Notes: a model not told the origin generated them from the letters alone. Shown: positions 18,137 to 26,935, counted from the first letter of the stretch. The stretch: 64,000 nt of DNA from an uncultured Dialister sp. (GCA_902462205.1 CABQAR010000006.1:22770-86769); one strand, 5' to 3'. Numbers and translations: made by a program.

Positions 18137-19034
18137 AGTCGTCTCTGTCTACTTTGTATTTCCTTTCCAGTTCCTTATAGGTGTCCAGTCCGATGAAGCT
18201 GTTGAATTTCGGGAAATCAATCATCTGGTCCTTCAGGGATTCCGTGGTTCCCTCCTTAGCAAGGACGGAGAAGGATTCATAGAGCGTCTTTGTCAGGAGG
18301 TAGAGGACGCTGCAGGGCCAGAATACGCCGGCGAATCCCATCTGTCTCAATTCTTTGGCCGGAATGAGCGGCGTCTTGCCGCCTTCGATCATGTTCGCAT
18401 ATAGGTAGGCGCCGCTTCCTTCGAATTCCCTGCCTGCCCTTTCCATTTCATCCCTTCCCGTCAGCGCTTCCAAAAATACGATGTCCGCTCCTGCGTCAGC
18501 ATACATTTTTCCGCGGTTGATGCTGTCTTCCAGTCCGTGGATGTAACGGGAATCGGTGCGCGCCATGATGAGCGTGTTCTTATCTGTCCTTGCATCACAG
18601 GCCGCCCTGATTTTCTGCGTGTGCTCCTCGGCAGAAATGACCTGCTTCCCGTCCATGTGGCCGCAGCGTTTCGGCCATACCTGGTCTTCAAAGAAGATGC
18701 AGGTCGCGCCGGCATGCTCGAATTCATGCTCGCTGCGGATGACGTTCAGCGCATTGCCGTAGCCCGTGTCGCCGTCAGCGATGATCGGAATATCCGTGGC
18801 ATCGGCGATAAATTTCAATGCATCAGTCATTTCCGTAAGGGAAAGGAACCCCACATCCGGCTGCGCCAGACGGGACGCCTCGATGGCATAGCCTCCCATG
18901 GCGAGCACCCTGATGCCTGCTTCCTGTGCCAGTTTCCCGGACAATGCGTCATACACGCAGGGGGTAACGAAACACTCTTTCTCCTCTTTCAGCATATTTC
19001 TGAAATCAATTCTTTTCTGTGCGGCTGTCTTCAT
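18135..19034 (-). CDS. Isocitrate lyase/PEP mutase family protein (methylisocitrate-lyase-like)
   Basis: Start chosen at the ATG at 19034, eight bases after AAGGAG; the longer in-frame ORF begins inside the leader. The 299-residue TIM-barrel enzyme has VYDALSGKLAQEAG, the Mg2+-binding DGDTGYGN (about residue 87), FFEDQ, the catalytic-loop segment KRCGHMDGK (about 120-128), and ARTDSR. The KRCGH loop is the signature of 2-methylisocitrate lyase and dimethylmalate lyase rather than PEP mutase. It would cleave a C-C bond to give pyruvate or succinate. A T-box leader controls it, tying expression to an amino-acid shortage. Confidence 0.82.
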   Translation of the reverse strand: MKTAAQKRIDFRNMLKEEKECFVTPCVYDALSGKLAQEAGIRVLAMGGYAIEASRLAQPDVGFLSLTEMTDALKFIADATDIPIIADGDTGYGNALNVIRSEHEFEHAGATCIFFEDQVWPKRCGHMDGKQVISAEEHTQKIRAACDARTDKNTLIMARTDSRYIHGLEDSINRGKMYADAGADIVFLEALTGRDEMERAGREFEGSGAYLYANMIEGGKTPLIPAKELRQMGFAGVFWPCSVLYLLTKTLYESFSVLAKEGTTESLKDQMIDFPKFNSFIGLDTYKELERKYKVDRDD

Positions 19035-19059
19035 CTTCCATGCTCCTTTTATCCAAAAC

Positions 19060-19277
19060 AAAAACCCTGCCGAAATAACGGCAGGGCACATTTCTGTGAG
19101 GTACCACCCTGGTACATGCTCGATTATGCCTTAACGCGGCTGACGCTTTCCATTACTGCTTCCTTCACGGAAAGGACTCGCGGGTGACTCGGCCGTATCC
19201 CCTTTAGCAGCTCCCACCAACCACTGCCTCTCTGAAAAGCTTCTCCAGCCTGATTCCGTTCACAGTCTTTTGTGAAT
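19060..19277 (-). ncRNA. T-box leader of the methylisocitrate-lyase-like gene
   Basis: On the minus strand the transcript contains an AGAGAGG stem I segment, the T-box core GGGTGGTACC (within 19094-19112) and a terminator (19060-19087; CCCTGCCG and CGGCAGGG followed by TTTTTG). T-boxes read the charging state of one tRNA and allow read-through when it is uncharged. The specifier region reads GAGTCACCCG; ACC (Thr) or CAC (His) are both possible and I cannot decide. T-boxes usually govern amino-acid genes, so this target is unusual. Confidence 0.85.
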
Positions 19278-19283
19278 AAACGT

Positions 19284-19312
19284 ATTTTATCACCGGCAAA
19301 AGGCCGCGTCAA
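19284..19312 (-). promoter_or_regulatory. Promoter of the T-box leader
   Basis: TTGACG (19312-19307) and TAAAAT (19289-19284) on the minus strand with a 17-bp spacer, placing the start near 19277, at the 5' end of the T-box. Confidence 0.75.
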
Positions 19313-19359
19313 TATGTTTTTCCGTCGATTGGAAGAAAAGGAAATATTATAATCTGCTT

Positions 19360-20157
19360 TTAATCGCGCCATGCCGGATGTCCGACAGCGCCTGCCCACT
19401 GATTGATGGCAAAGGATTTCCGCAGGGCGGCTTCCGTGAACTTTTCCGATGCGTCCAACGCTTCCTCCACGGACAGCCCCTTGGCCAGTCCTGCCGTGAT
19501 GCCTGCGGAGAATGTGCAGCCTGCGCCATGGTTGTAGGCGCCTTCTATTTTTTCATGGTGCTTTTCCCTGAAGGTCTTCCCGTCATACAGGACTTCCACC
19601 GCGTCTTTTTCAGGGAAACGGTCGCCTGCCTTGACGATGACGTACCGGCAGCCTTTGTCGCAGATGCGGGCCGCCGCTTCTTTCATATCCTCCAGCGTGG
19701 TGATGGAAGACATCCCTGCCAGATAAGCAGCTTCGAGCAGATTCGGCGTCATCACGAGAGCGCGCTGCACGAGCATTTCCTTAATAGCCTCCGCCGCTTC
19801 GGGCACCATGATGGTATCGATCCCCTTGCAGACCATGACGGGGTCGATGAGCACTTTTTTCAGCTGGTACCGGTCGATCGTCGCCGCCACCAGTTCCACC
19901 AGTGCCGCACTTCCGAGCATCCCCGTCTTCATCGCGTCCGCGCCGATGCCGCCCATGATGGTGCGTATCTGTTTTTCCACGACGGGCAATTCGATGGGGT
20001 AAATCTCATGCGCCCAGTCCGCATCCGGATTCTGCGCCACGATGCAGGTGAGCGCCACCATGCCGTAAACGCCGAATTCCTCAAATGTCTTGATATCCGC
20101 TTCCATGCCTGCGCCGCCGCTCGTATCCGAGCCGGCTATCGTCATTGCTTTGTACAT
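19360..20157 (-). CDS. thiD: Hydroxymethylpyrimidine/phosphomethylpyrimidine (or pyridoxine) kinase, ThiD family
   Basis: A 265-residue ribokinase-fold enzyme opening with IAGSDTSGGAGMEADIKTF, the ThiD/PdxK substrate-binding signature, with DPVMVCKG in mid-protein and an anion-hole region YNHGAGCTFSAGI near residue 212, where most ThiD proteins have GTGC. The family phosphorylates HMP and HMP-P for thiamine synthesis, and Firmicute members also phosphorylate pyridoxine. No other thiamine gene is near and no TPP riboswitch is seen upstream, so the physiological substrate is open. GGAGGA precedes the ATG. Confidence 0.85.
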   Translation of the reverse strand: MYKAMTIAGSDTSGGAGMEADIKTFEEFGVYGMVALTCIVAQNPDADWAHEIYPIELPVVEKQIRTIMGGIGADAMKTGMLGSAALVELVAATIDRYQLKKVLIDPVMVCKGIDTIMVPEAAEAIKEMLVQRALVMTPNLLEAAYLAGMSSITTLEDMKEAAARICDKGCRYVIVKAGDRFPEKDAVEVLYDGKTFREKHHEKIEGAYNHGAGCTFSAGITAGLAKGLSVEEALDASEKFTEAALRKSFAINQWAGAVGHPAWRD

Positions 20158-20257
20158 GTCCTTCCTCCTTTTTTCTTTCTGACACCCATTATAAATGGAT
20201 TTTGATGATCATGAAATTATCAGAATGAGTTTTTATTATATGACCAGATAGCACAAA

Positions 20258-20296
20258 AAAAGGGGTACTCCCCGGAAAGGAAGTACCGCCTGTTTC
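20258..20296 (-). terminator. Terminator of the TRAP transporter operon
   Basis: On the minus strand GGTACTTCC and GGGGAGTACC form a hairpin followed by CCTTTTTTT. Confidence 0.8.
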
Positions 20297-20299
20297 CTG

Positions 20300-21574
20300 T
20301 CAGTTGATGATGGACGGCAGGAATGTCGCGATGGACGGGAATAGGGAAATCAGCACCATTTCCACGACCATGATGGCCGCGAACGGGGCCGCTCCCGCAA
20401 TGATTTCCTGTATCGTGCTGTCCGAACTGATGCCCTTGATGACGAACAGGTTCATGCCGACCGGAGGCGTGATAAGCGCCAGTTCCATATTGATGAGCAT
20501 GATGACGTTGAACCAGATCGGGTCAAATCCAAGCGCCTTGATGATCGGATAGAGCATCGGCAGTGTGATGAGAATGATGGAAACGGTTTCCAGAATACAT
20601 CCCAGAATCAGGAGGACGATGTTGATGCCGATCATGACCATCCACCGGTTGACTTCTGATTTCGTGACAAGTTCCATGAGGGCCTGCGGAATCTGGAGGA
20701 CCGTCAGGATGTACCCGAAGAGCATGGCGCCGATCATGATGGCGAAAATCATGCAGGACGTCTTGATGGTGGAACGCATGATGGCAGGCATATCCACGAG
20801 GCTCACCGTGCGGTACACGAAGAAGGTGATGAAAATACTGTACACCGTTCCGACCGCCGCCGCTTCCGTCGGGGTGAAAATGCCTGTGTAAATGCCGCCG
20901 ATAATGATGACCGGCAGGAAGATGCCCCAGATATTTTCCTTCAGCGCCTTCATTTTTTCCGCATGCGTCGCTTTCGCTTCACGCGGCTTGTCCCATGACG
21001 CATATACGATGTACGCGATGAAAAGCACGGTCAGCAGCGCGCCGGGAACGACGCCGGACATGAACAGCCTGCCGACGGATTCATCGGTGATGGAACCGTA
21101 AAGGATCATGGGGATGCTCGGCGGGATAAGGATGCCCAGCGTGCCGCCGGCGGCCACGGAGCCGAGAACGAGCTTCCTGTCGTATCCGCGTTTCAGCATT
21201 TCAGGAATCGCCATGGCGCCGATGGTGACGGCTGTCGCCACGGATGAACCGGATATGGCGGCAAAAATCGCACAGGCGAAGATCGTCGCGATGCCCAGTC
21301 CGCCGGGCAGATGTCCCATCCATTTGCTTCCCAGCTCGAACAGTCCGCTTCCCACCTGCCCGGTCAGCATGATCTGGCTCATGAGGATGTAGAGGGGAAC
21401 GGAGGCAAGGACGAAGGAATCCAGCGTCTTGTAGGCGATGACGGGAATCTGTGACAGCGTGGACATGTCGATGAAGCCGATGATTCCCGCAATGCCTGCC
21501 AGAGAAAGTGTGAATGCCACGGGCATTCCGATCAGAAGCAGGAGGATGACAAAAAGACTGAAACCAAGAAGCAT
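20300..21574 (-). CDS. dctM: TRAP transporter large permease (DctM)
   Basis: Start set at the ATG at 21574, preceded by GGAGGG. The 424-residue, roughly 12-helix protein has DctM landmarks such as FALSGSSVATAVTIGAMAIPEM (seen here as AAISGSSVATAVT), LGILIPPSIPMILYG and LALITPPVGMNLFV. It forms the Na+-driven transport channel with DctQ and receives substrate from DctP. It starts within two bases of the dctQ stop codon. Confidence 0.93.
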   Translation of the reverse strand: MLLGFSLFVILLLLIGMPVAFTLSLAGIAGIIGFIDMSTLSQIPVIAYKTLDSFVLASVPLYILMSQIMLTGQVGSGLFELGSKWMGHLPGGLGIATIFACAIFAAISGSSVATAVTIGAMAIPEMLKRGYDRKLVLGSVAAGGTLGILIPPSIPMILYGSITDESVGRLFMSGVVPGALLTVLFIAYIVYASWDKPREAKATHAEKMKALKENIWGIFLPVIIIGGIYTGIFTPTEAAAVGTVYSIFITFFVYRTVSLVDMPAIMRSTIKTSCMIFAIMIGAMLFGYILTVLQIPQALMELVTKSEVNRWMVMIGINIVLLILGCILETVSIILITLPMLYPIIKALGFDPIWFNVIMLINMELALITPPVGMNLFVIKGISSDSTIQEIIAGAAPFAAIMVVEMVLISLFPSIATFLPSIIN

Positions 21575-21575
21575 G

Positions 21576-22085
21576 TCATCCCTCCCTTTCTTCGAAGCAG
21601 AAGAAATCACCAAGCAGGCGGCTGATGATTTCCAAAAACAGCAGCGTGAAGCCGATGACCATGGACGACTGGGGAATCCAGAGCGGCACGCGGAGCGTGG
21701 ACGGGGAAACGATCCCCATCGCCTGGCTCATCAGCATGTAATTCGTCGATTCCGTCATGCACACATAGACGACGAAGAGCGACAGCAGCGTCGAAACGAT
21801 GTCCAGCGTCCGGCGGACGGGACGGGAAAACCGGCTGAAAAGGAAATCCACGCAGATATGTCCGTTCGTCCGCATCGTGTACGCCATGCCCAGGAATCCC
21901 GCCAGAATGACGAGATAGGTGGAATATTCCATGACCCATTCTGTCGGTGAATGGAATACGCCGCGGGCGATGATTTCATAAAAAATGATGAAGGCTGTCA
22001 CCACGACGGCAAGCCCTGCGACGAAAGCCGCCGCTTTTGTAAAATATCCCAGAATACGGTCATACAGCTTATATATTCGTTCCAA
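21576..22085 (-). CDS. dctQ: TRAP transporter small permease (DctQ)
   Basis: A 169-residue four-helix protein. I place the start at a TTG (22085) because AAAGGAGGGG lies at the right distance and it gives the expected N-terminus LERIYKLYDRILGYF; the longer frame runs into dctP. Family features are TEWVMEYSTYLVILAGFLGMAY and the R..GHI.VD segment. It partners DctM. Confidence 0.87.
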   Translation of the reverse strand: MERIYKLYDRILGYFTKAAAFVAGLAVVVTAFIIFYEIIARGVFHSPTEWVMEYSTYLVILAGFLGMAYTMRTNGHICVDFLFSRFSRPVRRTLDIVSTLLSLFVVYVCMTESTNYMLMSQAMGIVSPSTLRVPLWIPQSSMVIGFTLLFLEIISRLLGDFFCFEEREG

Positions 22086-22126
22086 GTGACACCCCTCCTT
22101 TACCCTGTTTATATCGTACATCCATG

Positions 22127-23185
22127 TTATTTCTTTGCTTCCCTGCCCGCCTTCATGCAGGCTTCGACCAGTTTCCTTCCCAGATCTCCCTGGTCCTGCT
22201 CGAACTTGGCGACGACAGGCGCCGTGGCCTTCTGCCACAGATCGATCTGGTCCGCCGGAATTTCATAGACGTCCATGCCTTTGGCGGCCAGCTCCTTGAG
22301 GCAGCGTTCATCTTCCGCCTTCGCTTCCTTGCGGATTTCCTCCTGTGTTTCCTTCGCGCATTCCGCTACGATCTTCTGCTGTTCCGGCGATAATTTCTTC
22401 CAGCTGTTTTCATTCATCGCCACGAGGAATTCCACATAGGAATGGTTGGTGACGGTCATGTATTTCGCCACCTCGTAAATCTTGCGGGAAAGAACGGCCG
22501 TCTGTCCGGAGGACTGCCCGTCAATCGTTCCGTTCTTGATCGCCATGTATACTTCGGTGGAGCTCATCGTCGTCGGAGAAGCGCCGAGGGCTTTGATGAT
22601 TTCCGCGGAAATTTCCGAATAGCTCCTGATTTTCAGTCCGCTGAAATCTTCCGGTTTTTCAATCTTCCTCGCGTTGTTCTGGAACTGTACGTATCCGTAA
22701 TCCGCCCAGATCAGGGGATGGACGTTCTTCTTCTCCAGCTCGGTGCCGAGCGCCTTGCCCAGATCCCCGTCAAGCGCATTGTCCGCCGCCGCATAGGACG
22801 TCAGGACGAAAGGAAGATCCAGCACCTTCAGCGCCGGAACCACCATCGACCAGCGGGCCGTGGAATTCATTCCGATATCCAGTCCGCCGGACATGAGGGC
22901 ATCATTCATGTTCTGGTCATTATAGAGCTGTCCTGCAGGATAGACCTTCACGTCAATGGAGCCCTTAGACTTTTCATTGACATTCTTGGCGAACTTTTCC
23001 AGACTCTTCGACAGATGGTGTTCCGCCGGAAGCTGGTACGCCAGTTTCAATTCCACCTTCTGGCCGGCCCCTGACGAAGCCTTGTCTCCGCCGCCGGACA
23101 TGCCGCAGCCGGCGGTAAGTCCCGTCAAAGCCAAAGCTGCCATTCCTGCCATCATCCATTTTCTGCTTTTTGTGATCATACCCAT
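22127..23185 (-). CDS. dctP: TRAP transporter substrate-binding lipoprotein (DctP)
   Basis: Starts at the ATG at 23185 behind AAAGGAGG. The 352-residue precursor has a lipobox ending in AGC at about residue 28 and the DctP fold: LAYQLPAEHHLSKSLEKFA, YPAGQLYNDQ, and PEDFSGLKIRSYSE, with the conserved ligand-binding Arg in the last. TRAP binding proteins of this group bind organic or 2-oxo acids, or amino acids. The T-box leader suggests an amino acid or its oxo acid. First gene of the dctPQM operon. Confidence 0.9.
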   Translation of the reverse strand: MGMITKSRKWMMAGMAALALTGLTAGCGMSGGGDKASSGAGQKVELKLAYQLPAEHHLSKSLEKFAKNVNEKSKGSIDVKVYPAGQLYNDQNMNDALMSGGLDIGMNSTARWSMVVPALKVLDLPFVLTSYAAADNALDGDLGKALGTELEKKNVHPLIWADYGYVQFQNNARKIEKPEDFSGLKIRSYSEISAEIIKALGASPTTMSSTEVYMAIKNGTIDGQSSGQTAVLSRKIYEVAKYMTVTNHSYVEFLVAMNENSWKKLSPEQQKIVAECAKETQEEIRKEAKAEDERCLKELAAKGMDVYEIPADQIDLWQKATAPVVAKFEQDQGDLGRKLVEACMKAGREAKK

Positions 23186-23240
23186 GATGATTCCTCCTTT
23201 AACCCATTTTATCCATTCTTCCGCATTGCTGAAATGATAC

Positions 23241-23488
23241 AAAAAACGCCCCAACCGACAAATGTCGACCAGGGCGCTGAATCTGCGCTGTACCACCTCG
23301 TACTTCACTCTTGGGCAGGTAACGATGCCAACCGCCATGTCCTACTACGTTCAGACAGGAGATTCACGGACGACACGGCAAGCGCTTCCTGCCGCTTCCC
23401 ACCATGCGCGGCTCTCTATGAGGAAACCATCCTGCTTACTTCCGATCCTTATCATTTGCTATACGCCTTACACGCCTTCGTGTAAATT
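23241..23488 (-). ncRNA. T-box leader of the TRAP transporter operon (specifier probably GUA, Val)
   Basis: The minus-strand transcript has AGTAAGC and AGAGAGCC stem I elements, the T-box core AGGTGGTACAGCGC (23286-23300) and a terminator (23241-23277; GCGCCC.GGTCGAC and GTCGG.TGGGGCG then TTTTTT). The specifier loop reads GAAC-GTA-G, with GTA at 23349-23347, the same framing as GAAC-ATG-G in the Met T-box at 24884. That points to tRNA-Val. Confidence 0.85.
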
Positions 23489-23494
23489 GAGAAC

Positions 23495-23523
23495 ATTATA
23501 ATAGAAAAAATTATTTTTGTAAA
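23495..23523 (-). promoter_or_regulatory. Promoter of the TRAP T-box
   Basis: TTTACA (23523-23518) and TATAAT (23500-23495) on the minus strand, 17 bp apart. Confidence 0.8.
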
Positions 23524-23662
23524 GGCTAAAAAAATATTTTTATCAAATGGTATTTTGTCGCAAATCTGCGTTTCATCTCTCTGTCATCCGGGACTGTCGC
23601 GGCAGCTTTGCAGCGGAAAAGAAATATTTCCCGCAAAAGGAATTCCAAATTCATTTCATCGC

Positions 23663-23697
23663 ACCATTGAAAAAAGACCTCCCGCAGGAGGCCTTCC
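23663..23697 (-). terminator. Terminator of the mntR-like gene
   Basis: GCCTCCTGCGGGAGGTC hairpin followed by TTTTTTC on the minus strand. Confidence 0.8.
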
Positions 23698-23699
23698 GA

Positions 23700-24344
23700 T
23701 CAATCGTCTACATAAATCTGTTCCACTGCTTTGAAGCTGAGGGAAATATCGCCCTTGTCCGTAGACAGAAGGACCGGCCCTTCATAAGGCTCCTTTTCCT
23801 TAACGACGACTTCCATATCCGGATGGATGCCCTTGTGCTGGAGATAGTCCATCAGGCTGTAATCCTCCACGATCCTGCGGATATGCGTCTTGTCTCCCAC
23901 TTCCAGATCGGACAGGGACCGGGAAGTCATGCCCTTCCTGCTTCCGTCCACCGCGGGAATCGGGTCGCCGTGGGGGCAGTGCTGCGGATGTCCGAGGTAA
24001 TCGTCCAGCCTTTCCGCGAGCAGGTCGCTCGTCTGGTGCTCCAGTCCGTCCGCCTGTTCATGGGCCTCGCTCCAGAAAAAATTCAGCTTGTCCACGAGGA
24101 ACACTTCCCAAAGCGCATGGAAACGGAACAATTTCCCCGCTTCCCTTCTGCCCTTCTTCGTCATCTTGCTTCCCTTGTAGGCCGTATAATCCACATAGCC
24201 TTCCTTCTGCAGCTTGGTAATCATTTCGCTGACGGACGGCGGGGAAACCTGGAGCATGTCGGACAGCTCCTTATTCGACACCAGATCATGATCTTCACTG
24301 ATGATGTAAATCGCCTTTAGATAATCTTCTTTACCGGATGTCAT
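23700..24344 (-). CDS. DtxR/MntR-family metal-dependent repressor
   Basis: Start at the ATG at 24344 with AGAGGAG upstream. The 214-residue protein has an N-terminal winged helix (LSDMLQVSPPSVSEMITKLQKEGYV), a metal-binding dimerisation domain (WSEAHEQADGLEHQTSDLLAERL and HPQHCPHGDPIP) and a C-terminal SH3-like FeoA domain. The His/Glu pattern matches Mn- or Fe-dependent members. It most likely represses metal uptake when metal is plentiful; the troABCD-like operon at 7589-11580 is the obvious candidate target, though it lies 13 kb away. Confidence 0.9.
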   Translation of the reverse strand: MTSGKEDYLKAIYIISEDHDLVSNKELSDMLQVSPPSVSEMITKLQKEGYVDYTAYKGSKMTKKGRREAGKLFRFHALWEVFLVDKLNFFWSEAHEQADGLEHQTSDLLAERLDDYLGHPQHCPHGDPIPAVDGSRKGMTSRSLSDLEVGDKTHIRRIVEDYSLMDYLQHKGIHPDMEVVVKEKEPYEGPVLLSTDKGDISLSFKAVEQIYVDD

Positions 24345-24443
24345 GTTTTTCTCCTCTGTCGTATTCTCAATCCATGGCAATTCCTTATACAGAATCGGTC
24401 ATGCGCTTCTGCCGGCAGACTGCCCTGATTTAATCACTGTCTT

Positions 24444-24472
24444 ATTATATATAATAGTTTTACCTAATTCAA
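24444..24472 (-). promoter_or_regulatory. Promoter of the mntR-like gene
   Basis: TTGAAT (24472-24467) and TATAAT (24449-24444) on the minus strand with a 17-bp spacer. The spacer contains TTAGGTAAAACTA, which could be part of a DtxR-type operator for autoregulation. The remainder of the gap to 24753 is AT-rich and shows nothing else. Confidence 0.65.
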
Positions 24473-24753
24473 ATGTTTTAAAGTATGCTATATATTTTGT
24501 TTCGCAGCTCTTCATTATCCTTTTCGAGATATTATCATCTTTTATTCTACATATTCACCTCTATATTTTAGTAATGAAATATTTTTATTTCATTTATTCC
24601 AAAACGGAAAAGGTGTGCTTCGCAAAAAGAAGCCTTCCATGTGAATCGTGGATTTGTATTTCTCCCCGAAAACAGATTTCTCTGATTCCTTAATCAGCCG
24701 AGGAATATCCTGTGAGAGAAAGCCATGCAGGAAATAAAAAAATTTTAACCCCC

Positions 24754-24782
24754 TTGACATATAAAAAAACGGATGGTATAGT
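24754..24782 (+). promoter_or_regulatory. Promoter of the Met T-box/metQ
   Basis: Consensus TTGACA (24754-24759) and TATAGT (24777-24782) with a 17-bp spacer, seven bases before the T-box transcript. Confidence 0.85.
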
Positions 24783-24788
24783 TGTTCC

Positions 24789-25055
24789 AACTTACATAAA
24801 GGCAGTGAAGAGAAGAGTAAGCGGATGGAAATGCTTTAGAGAGCTCCGGCTGGTGAAAAGGAGCGCAGGGAAGTCTGCCGAACATGGCCTCTGAGTCTGG
24901 TATGCCGAATGATCAGGCAGCCCGGGATCTCCCGTTACAGAGATGCGGTATCAAGGCGCAAGCCGGCGTACCTATGAAGGCTTATATGGCGACGTATAAG
25001 CGAAATTGGGTGGTAACACGGTCCTCCGTCCCTTTGCAGGGATGGAGTTTTTTAT
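24789..25055 (+). ncRNA. T-box leader (Met specifier) of the metQ pair
   Basis: Stem I contains AGTAAGCGG and AGAGAGCTCC; the specifier loop reads GAAC-ATG-G (ATG at 24884-24886). The T-box core GGGTGGTAACACGG is at 25008-25021 and a terminator follows (25023-25053; CTCCGTCCC and GGGATGGAG then TTTTTT). Uncharged tRNA-Met would favour read-through into the methionine-binding protein genes. Confidence 0.9.
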
Positions 25056-25132
25056 TGCCCCAGCCTGTAAAATCCGCATAAGTTGATTCCATATTTCTTT
25101 ATTTTCAAAAGCAAAAAAGAGAGGTAATCATC

Positions 25133-25972
25133 ATGAAATTAAAAAAGACCATCATCGTTTCCCTGGCAGCCCTTGCCTGTGCAGGATTCATCGCAGGCTG
25201 CGGTGACAGCGGCAAGCAGCAGGCCGCTTCCGCCAAGCCCGCCGCTGCGGATAAAAAGGAAATCAAGGTCGGCACCACGCCGGGCTACTCCGAACAGGTC
25301 GCCGAATTCGTCGCCAAGGAAGCCGAAAAGCAGGGGCTCAAGGTCACCATCGTCCCCTTCTCCGACTACGTCACCCCCGACCAGGCGCTCGCGCAGGGCG
25401 ATATCGACCTGAACAGCTACCAGCACGGACCGTTTTTGGAAGCCTTCAATGAAAAGAACGGAACGAAGCTCGTTTCCATCGGAAACACCTATCTCGCCCC
25501 GCTCCGCCTGTTTTCCAACAAGTATAAAAATATCAGCGATCTGCCTGACGGCGCTTCCATCGCCATCCCGAACGACCCCTCCAACGGCGGGCGCGCCCTC
25601 CTCCTTCTGGAAAAGAACGGCCTTCTGAAATTAAAGGAAGGCACGAATCCGGTCAAAGCCGTCGTGGCGGATATCGCAGAAAATCCGAAGCACCTCAAGA
25701 TCGTAGAGCTGGAAGCGCCGCAGCTTCCGAGAGCGCTCGAAGACTGTGACGGCTCCATCATCAACGGCGGATACGCTGTTTCCGCAGGCCTTGACCCGAA
25801 GACGGCCATCGCGCAGGAAGACAATACCAGCCCTTACGTCAATATCATAGCCGCCCGTGAACAGGACAAGGATAATCCGGCGTACAAGAAATTCGTTTCC
25901 GTCTTCCAGACAGAAGCCACAAGGAAATACATCGAAGACAATTTCCAGGTCACCCTGATTCCGGGATTCTGA
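25133..25972 (+). CDS. metQ: MetQ/NlpA-family methionine-binding lipoprotein 1
   Basis: A 279-residue lipoprotein precursor (lipobox IAGC at about residue 23) of the NlpA family. Typical segments are VGTTPGYSEQVAEFVAKEA, FSDYVTPDQALAQGDIDLNSYQHGPFL, and IPNDPSNGGRALLLL. It would deliver L- or D-methionine, or a related compound, to MetNI. The Met T-box upstream supports the substrate. AGAGAGG precedes the ATG. No metN or metI is present in the window. Confidence 0.9.
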   Translation: MKLKKTIIVSLAALACAGFIAGCGDSGKQQAASAKPAAADKKEIKVGTTPGYSEQVAEFVAKEAEKQGLKVTIVPFSDYVTPDQALAQGDIDLNSYQHGPFLEAFNEKNGTKLVSIGNTYLAPLRLFSNKYKNISDLPDGASIAIPNDPSNGGRALLLLEKNGLLKLKEGTNPVKAVVADIAENPKHLKIVELEAPQLPRALEDCDGSIINGGYAVSAGLDPKTAIAQEDNTSPYVNIIAAREQDKDNPAYKKFVSVFQTEATRKYIEDNFQVTLIPGF

Positions 25973-26090
25973 TGCACGTCCGCTTCCTTAAATATTTCCC
26001 CGGTCCTTTCCCCTTATTCCGATTCCCATTTCCTTTCTTCCCCTGATTGGTGTAAGATAGGAAAAACATTCTGCTTACAGGAGGTCCATC

Positions 26091-26915
26091 ATGAACTTTA
26101 AGAAAACCATCGCATTATCCCTCGCCACGATTGCCTGTGTCGGATTCCTCGCCGGCTGCGGCGGAGAAAAGAAAGCCGCTTCCGCACCGGCGGAAAAGAA
26201 AGAAATCACCGTCGGCATCACGCCGGGCTACTCCGAACAGGTCATGGAATTCGTCGCTAAAGAAGCCGCCAAACAGGATCTGAAGGTCAATATCAAATCC
26301 TTCTCCGACTACGTCACCCCTGACCAGGCGCTCGCGCAGGGCGATATCGACCTGAACTCCTTCCAGCACGGCCCGTTCCTCACCGCTTTCAATGAAAAGA
26401 ACGGCACGAAGCTCATTTCCATCGGAAACACCTATCTCGCCCCGCTCCGCGTCTACTCCAATAAGATCACCGACCTGAAAGACATTCCGGAAGGCGCCAA
26501 GGTCGCTATCCCGAACGATCCTTCCAACGGCGGACGCGCCCTCCTCCTTCTGAGCAAGCAGGGCGTACTGAAGCTGAAGGACGGAACCGATCCGGTCAAG
26601 GCCGTCGTCGGGGATATCGCTGAAAATCCGAAGCATCTGGAAATCATCGAACTCGAAGCCGCGCAGCTTCCCCGTTCCCTCGATGATGTCGCCTGCGCCG
26701 TCATCAATGCAGGCTACGCGAAATCCGCCAATCTGGACGTGAAGAAAGCCCTTGCCACGGAAGATAACACCAGCCCCTATGTTAACATCATCGCCGCCCG
26801 TGAACAGGATAAGGACAATCCGACCTACAAGAAATTCGTCAAGGTTTTCCAGTCCGACAGCGTCAAGAAATATATCAATGACAACTTCGCAGACGGCCTC
26901 GTTCCTGCCTTCTGA
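26091..26915 (+). CDS. MetQ/NlpA-family methionine-binding lipoprotein 2
   Basis: A 274-residue close paralogue of the preceding protein, sharing most of its length including the YSEQV.EFVAKEA, DYVTPDQALAQGDIDLNS and IPNDPSNGGRALLLL segments, so a tandem duplication. Its own ribosome-binding site AGGAGG precedes the ATG. The 118-bp gap contains TGGTGTAAGATAGG, a possible weak promoter, so it may also be expressed apart from the first copy. Ligand specificity may have shifted; differences concentrate in the C-terminal lobe. Confidence 0.88.
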   Translation: MNFKKTIALSLATIACVGFLAGCGGEKKAASAPAEKKEITVGITPGYSEQVMEFVAKEAAKQDLKVNIKSFSDYVTPDQALAQGDIDLNSFQHGPFLTAFNEKNGTKLISIGNTYLAPLRVYSNKITDLKDIPEGAKVAIPNDPSNGGRALLLLSKQGVLKLKDGTDPVKAVVGDIAENPKHLEIIELEAAQLPRSLDDVACAVINAGYAKSANLDVKKALATEDNTSPYVNIIAAREQDKDNPTYKKFVKVFQSDSVKKYINDNFADGLVPAF

Positions 26916-26935
26916 TTGTAAAAAATAAGCACGCA

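Noticed and set aside
20158..20257. TPP riboswitch for the thiD-like gene
   Set aside because: Neither this gap nor the sequence upstream of the ATG shows the conserved TPP aptamer elements.
24590..24790. A 66-codon minus-strand ORF before the Met T-box
   Set aside because: No ribosome site, odd composition, and it overlaps the T-box promoter.
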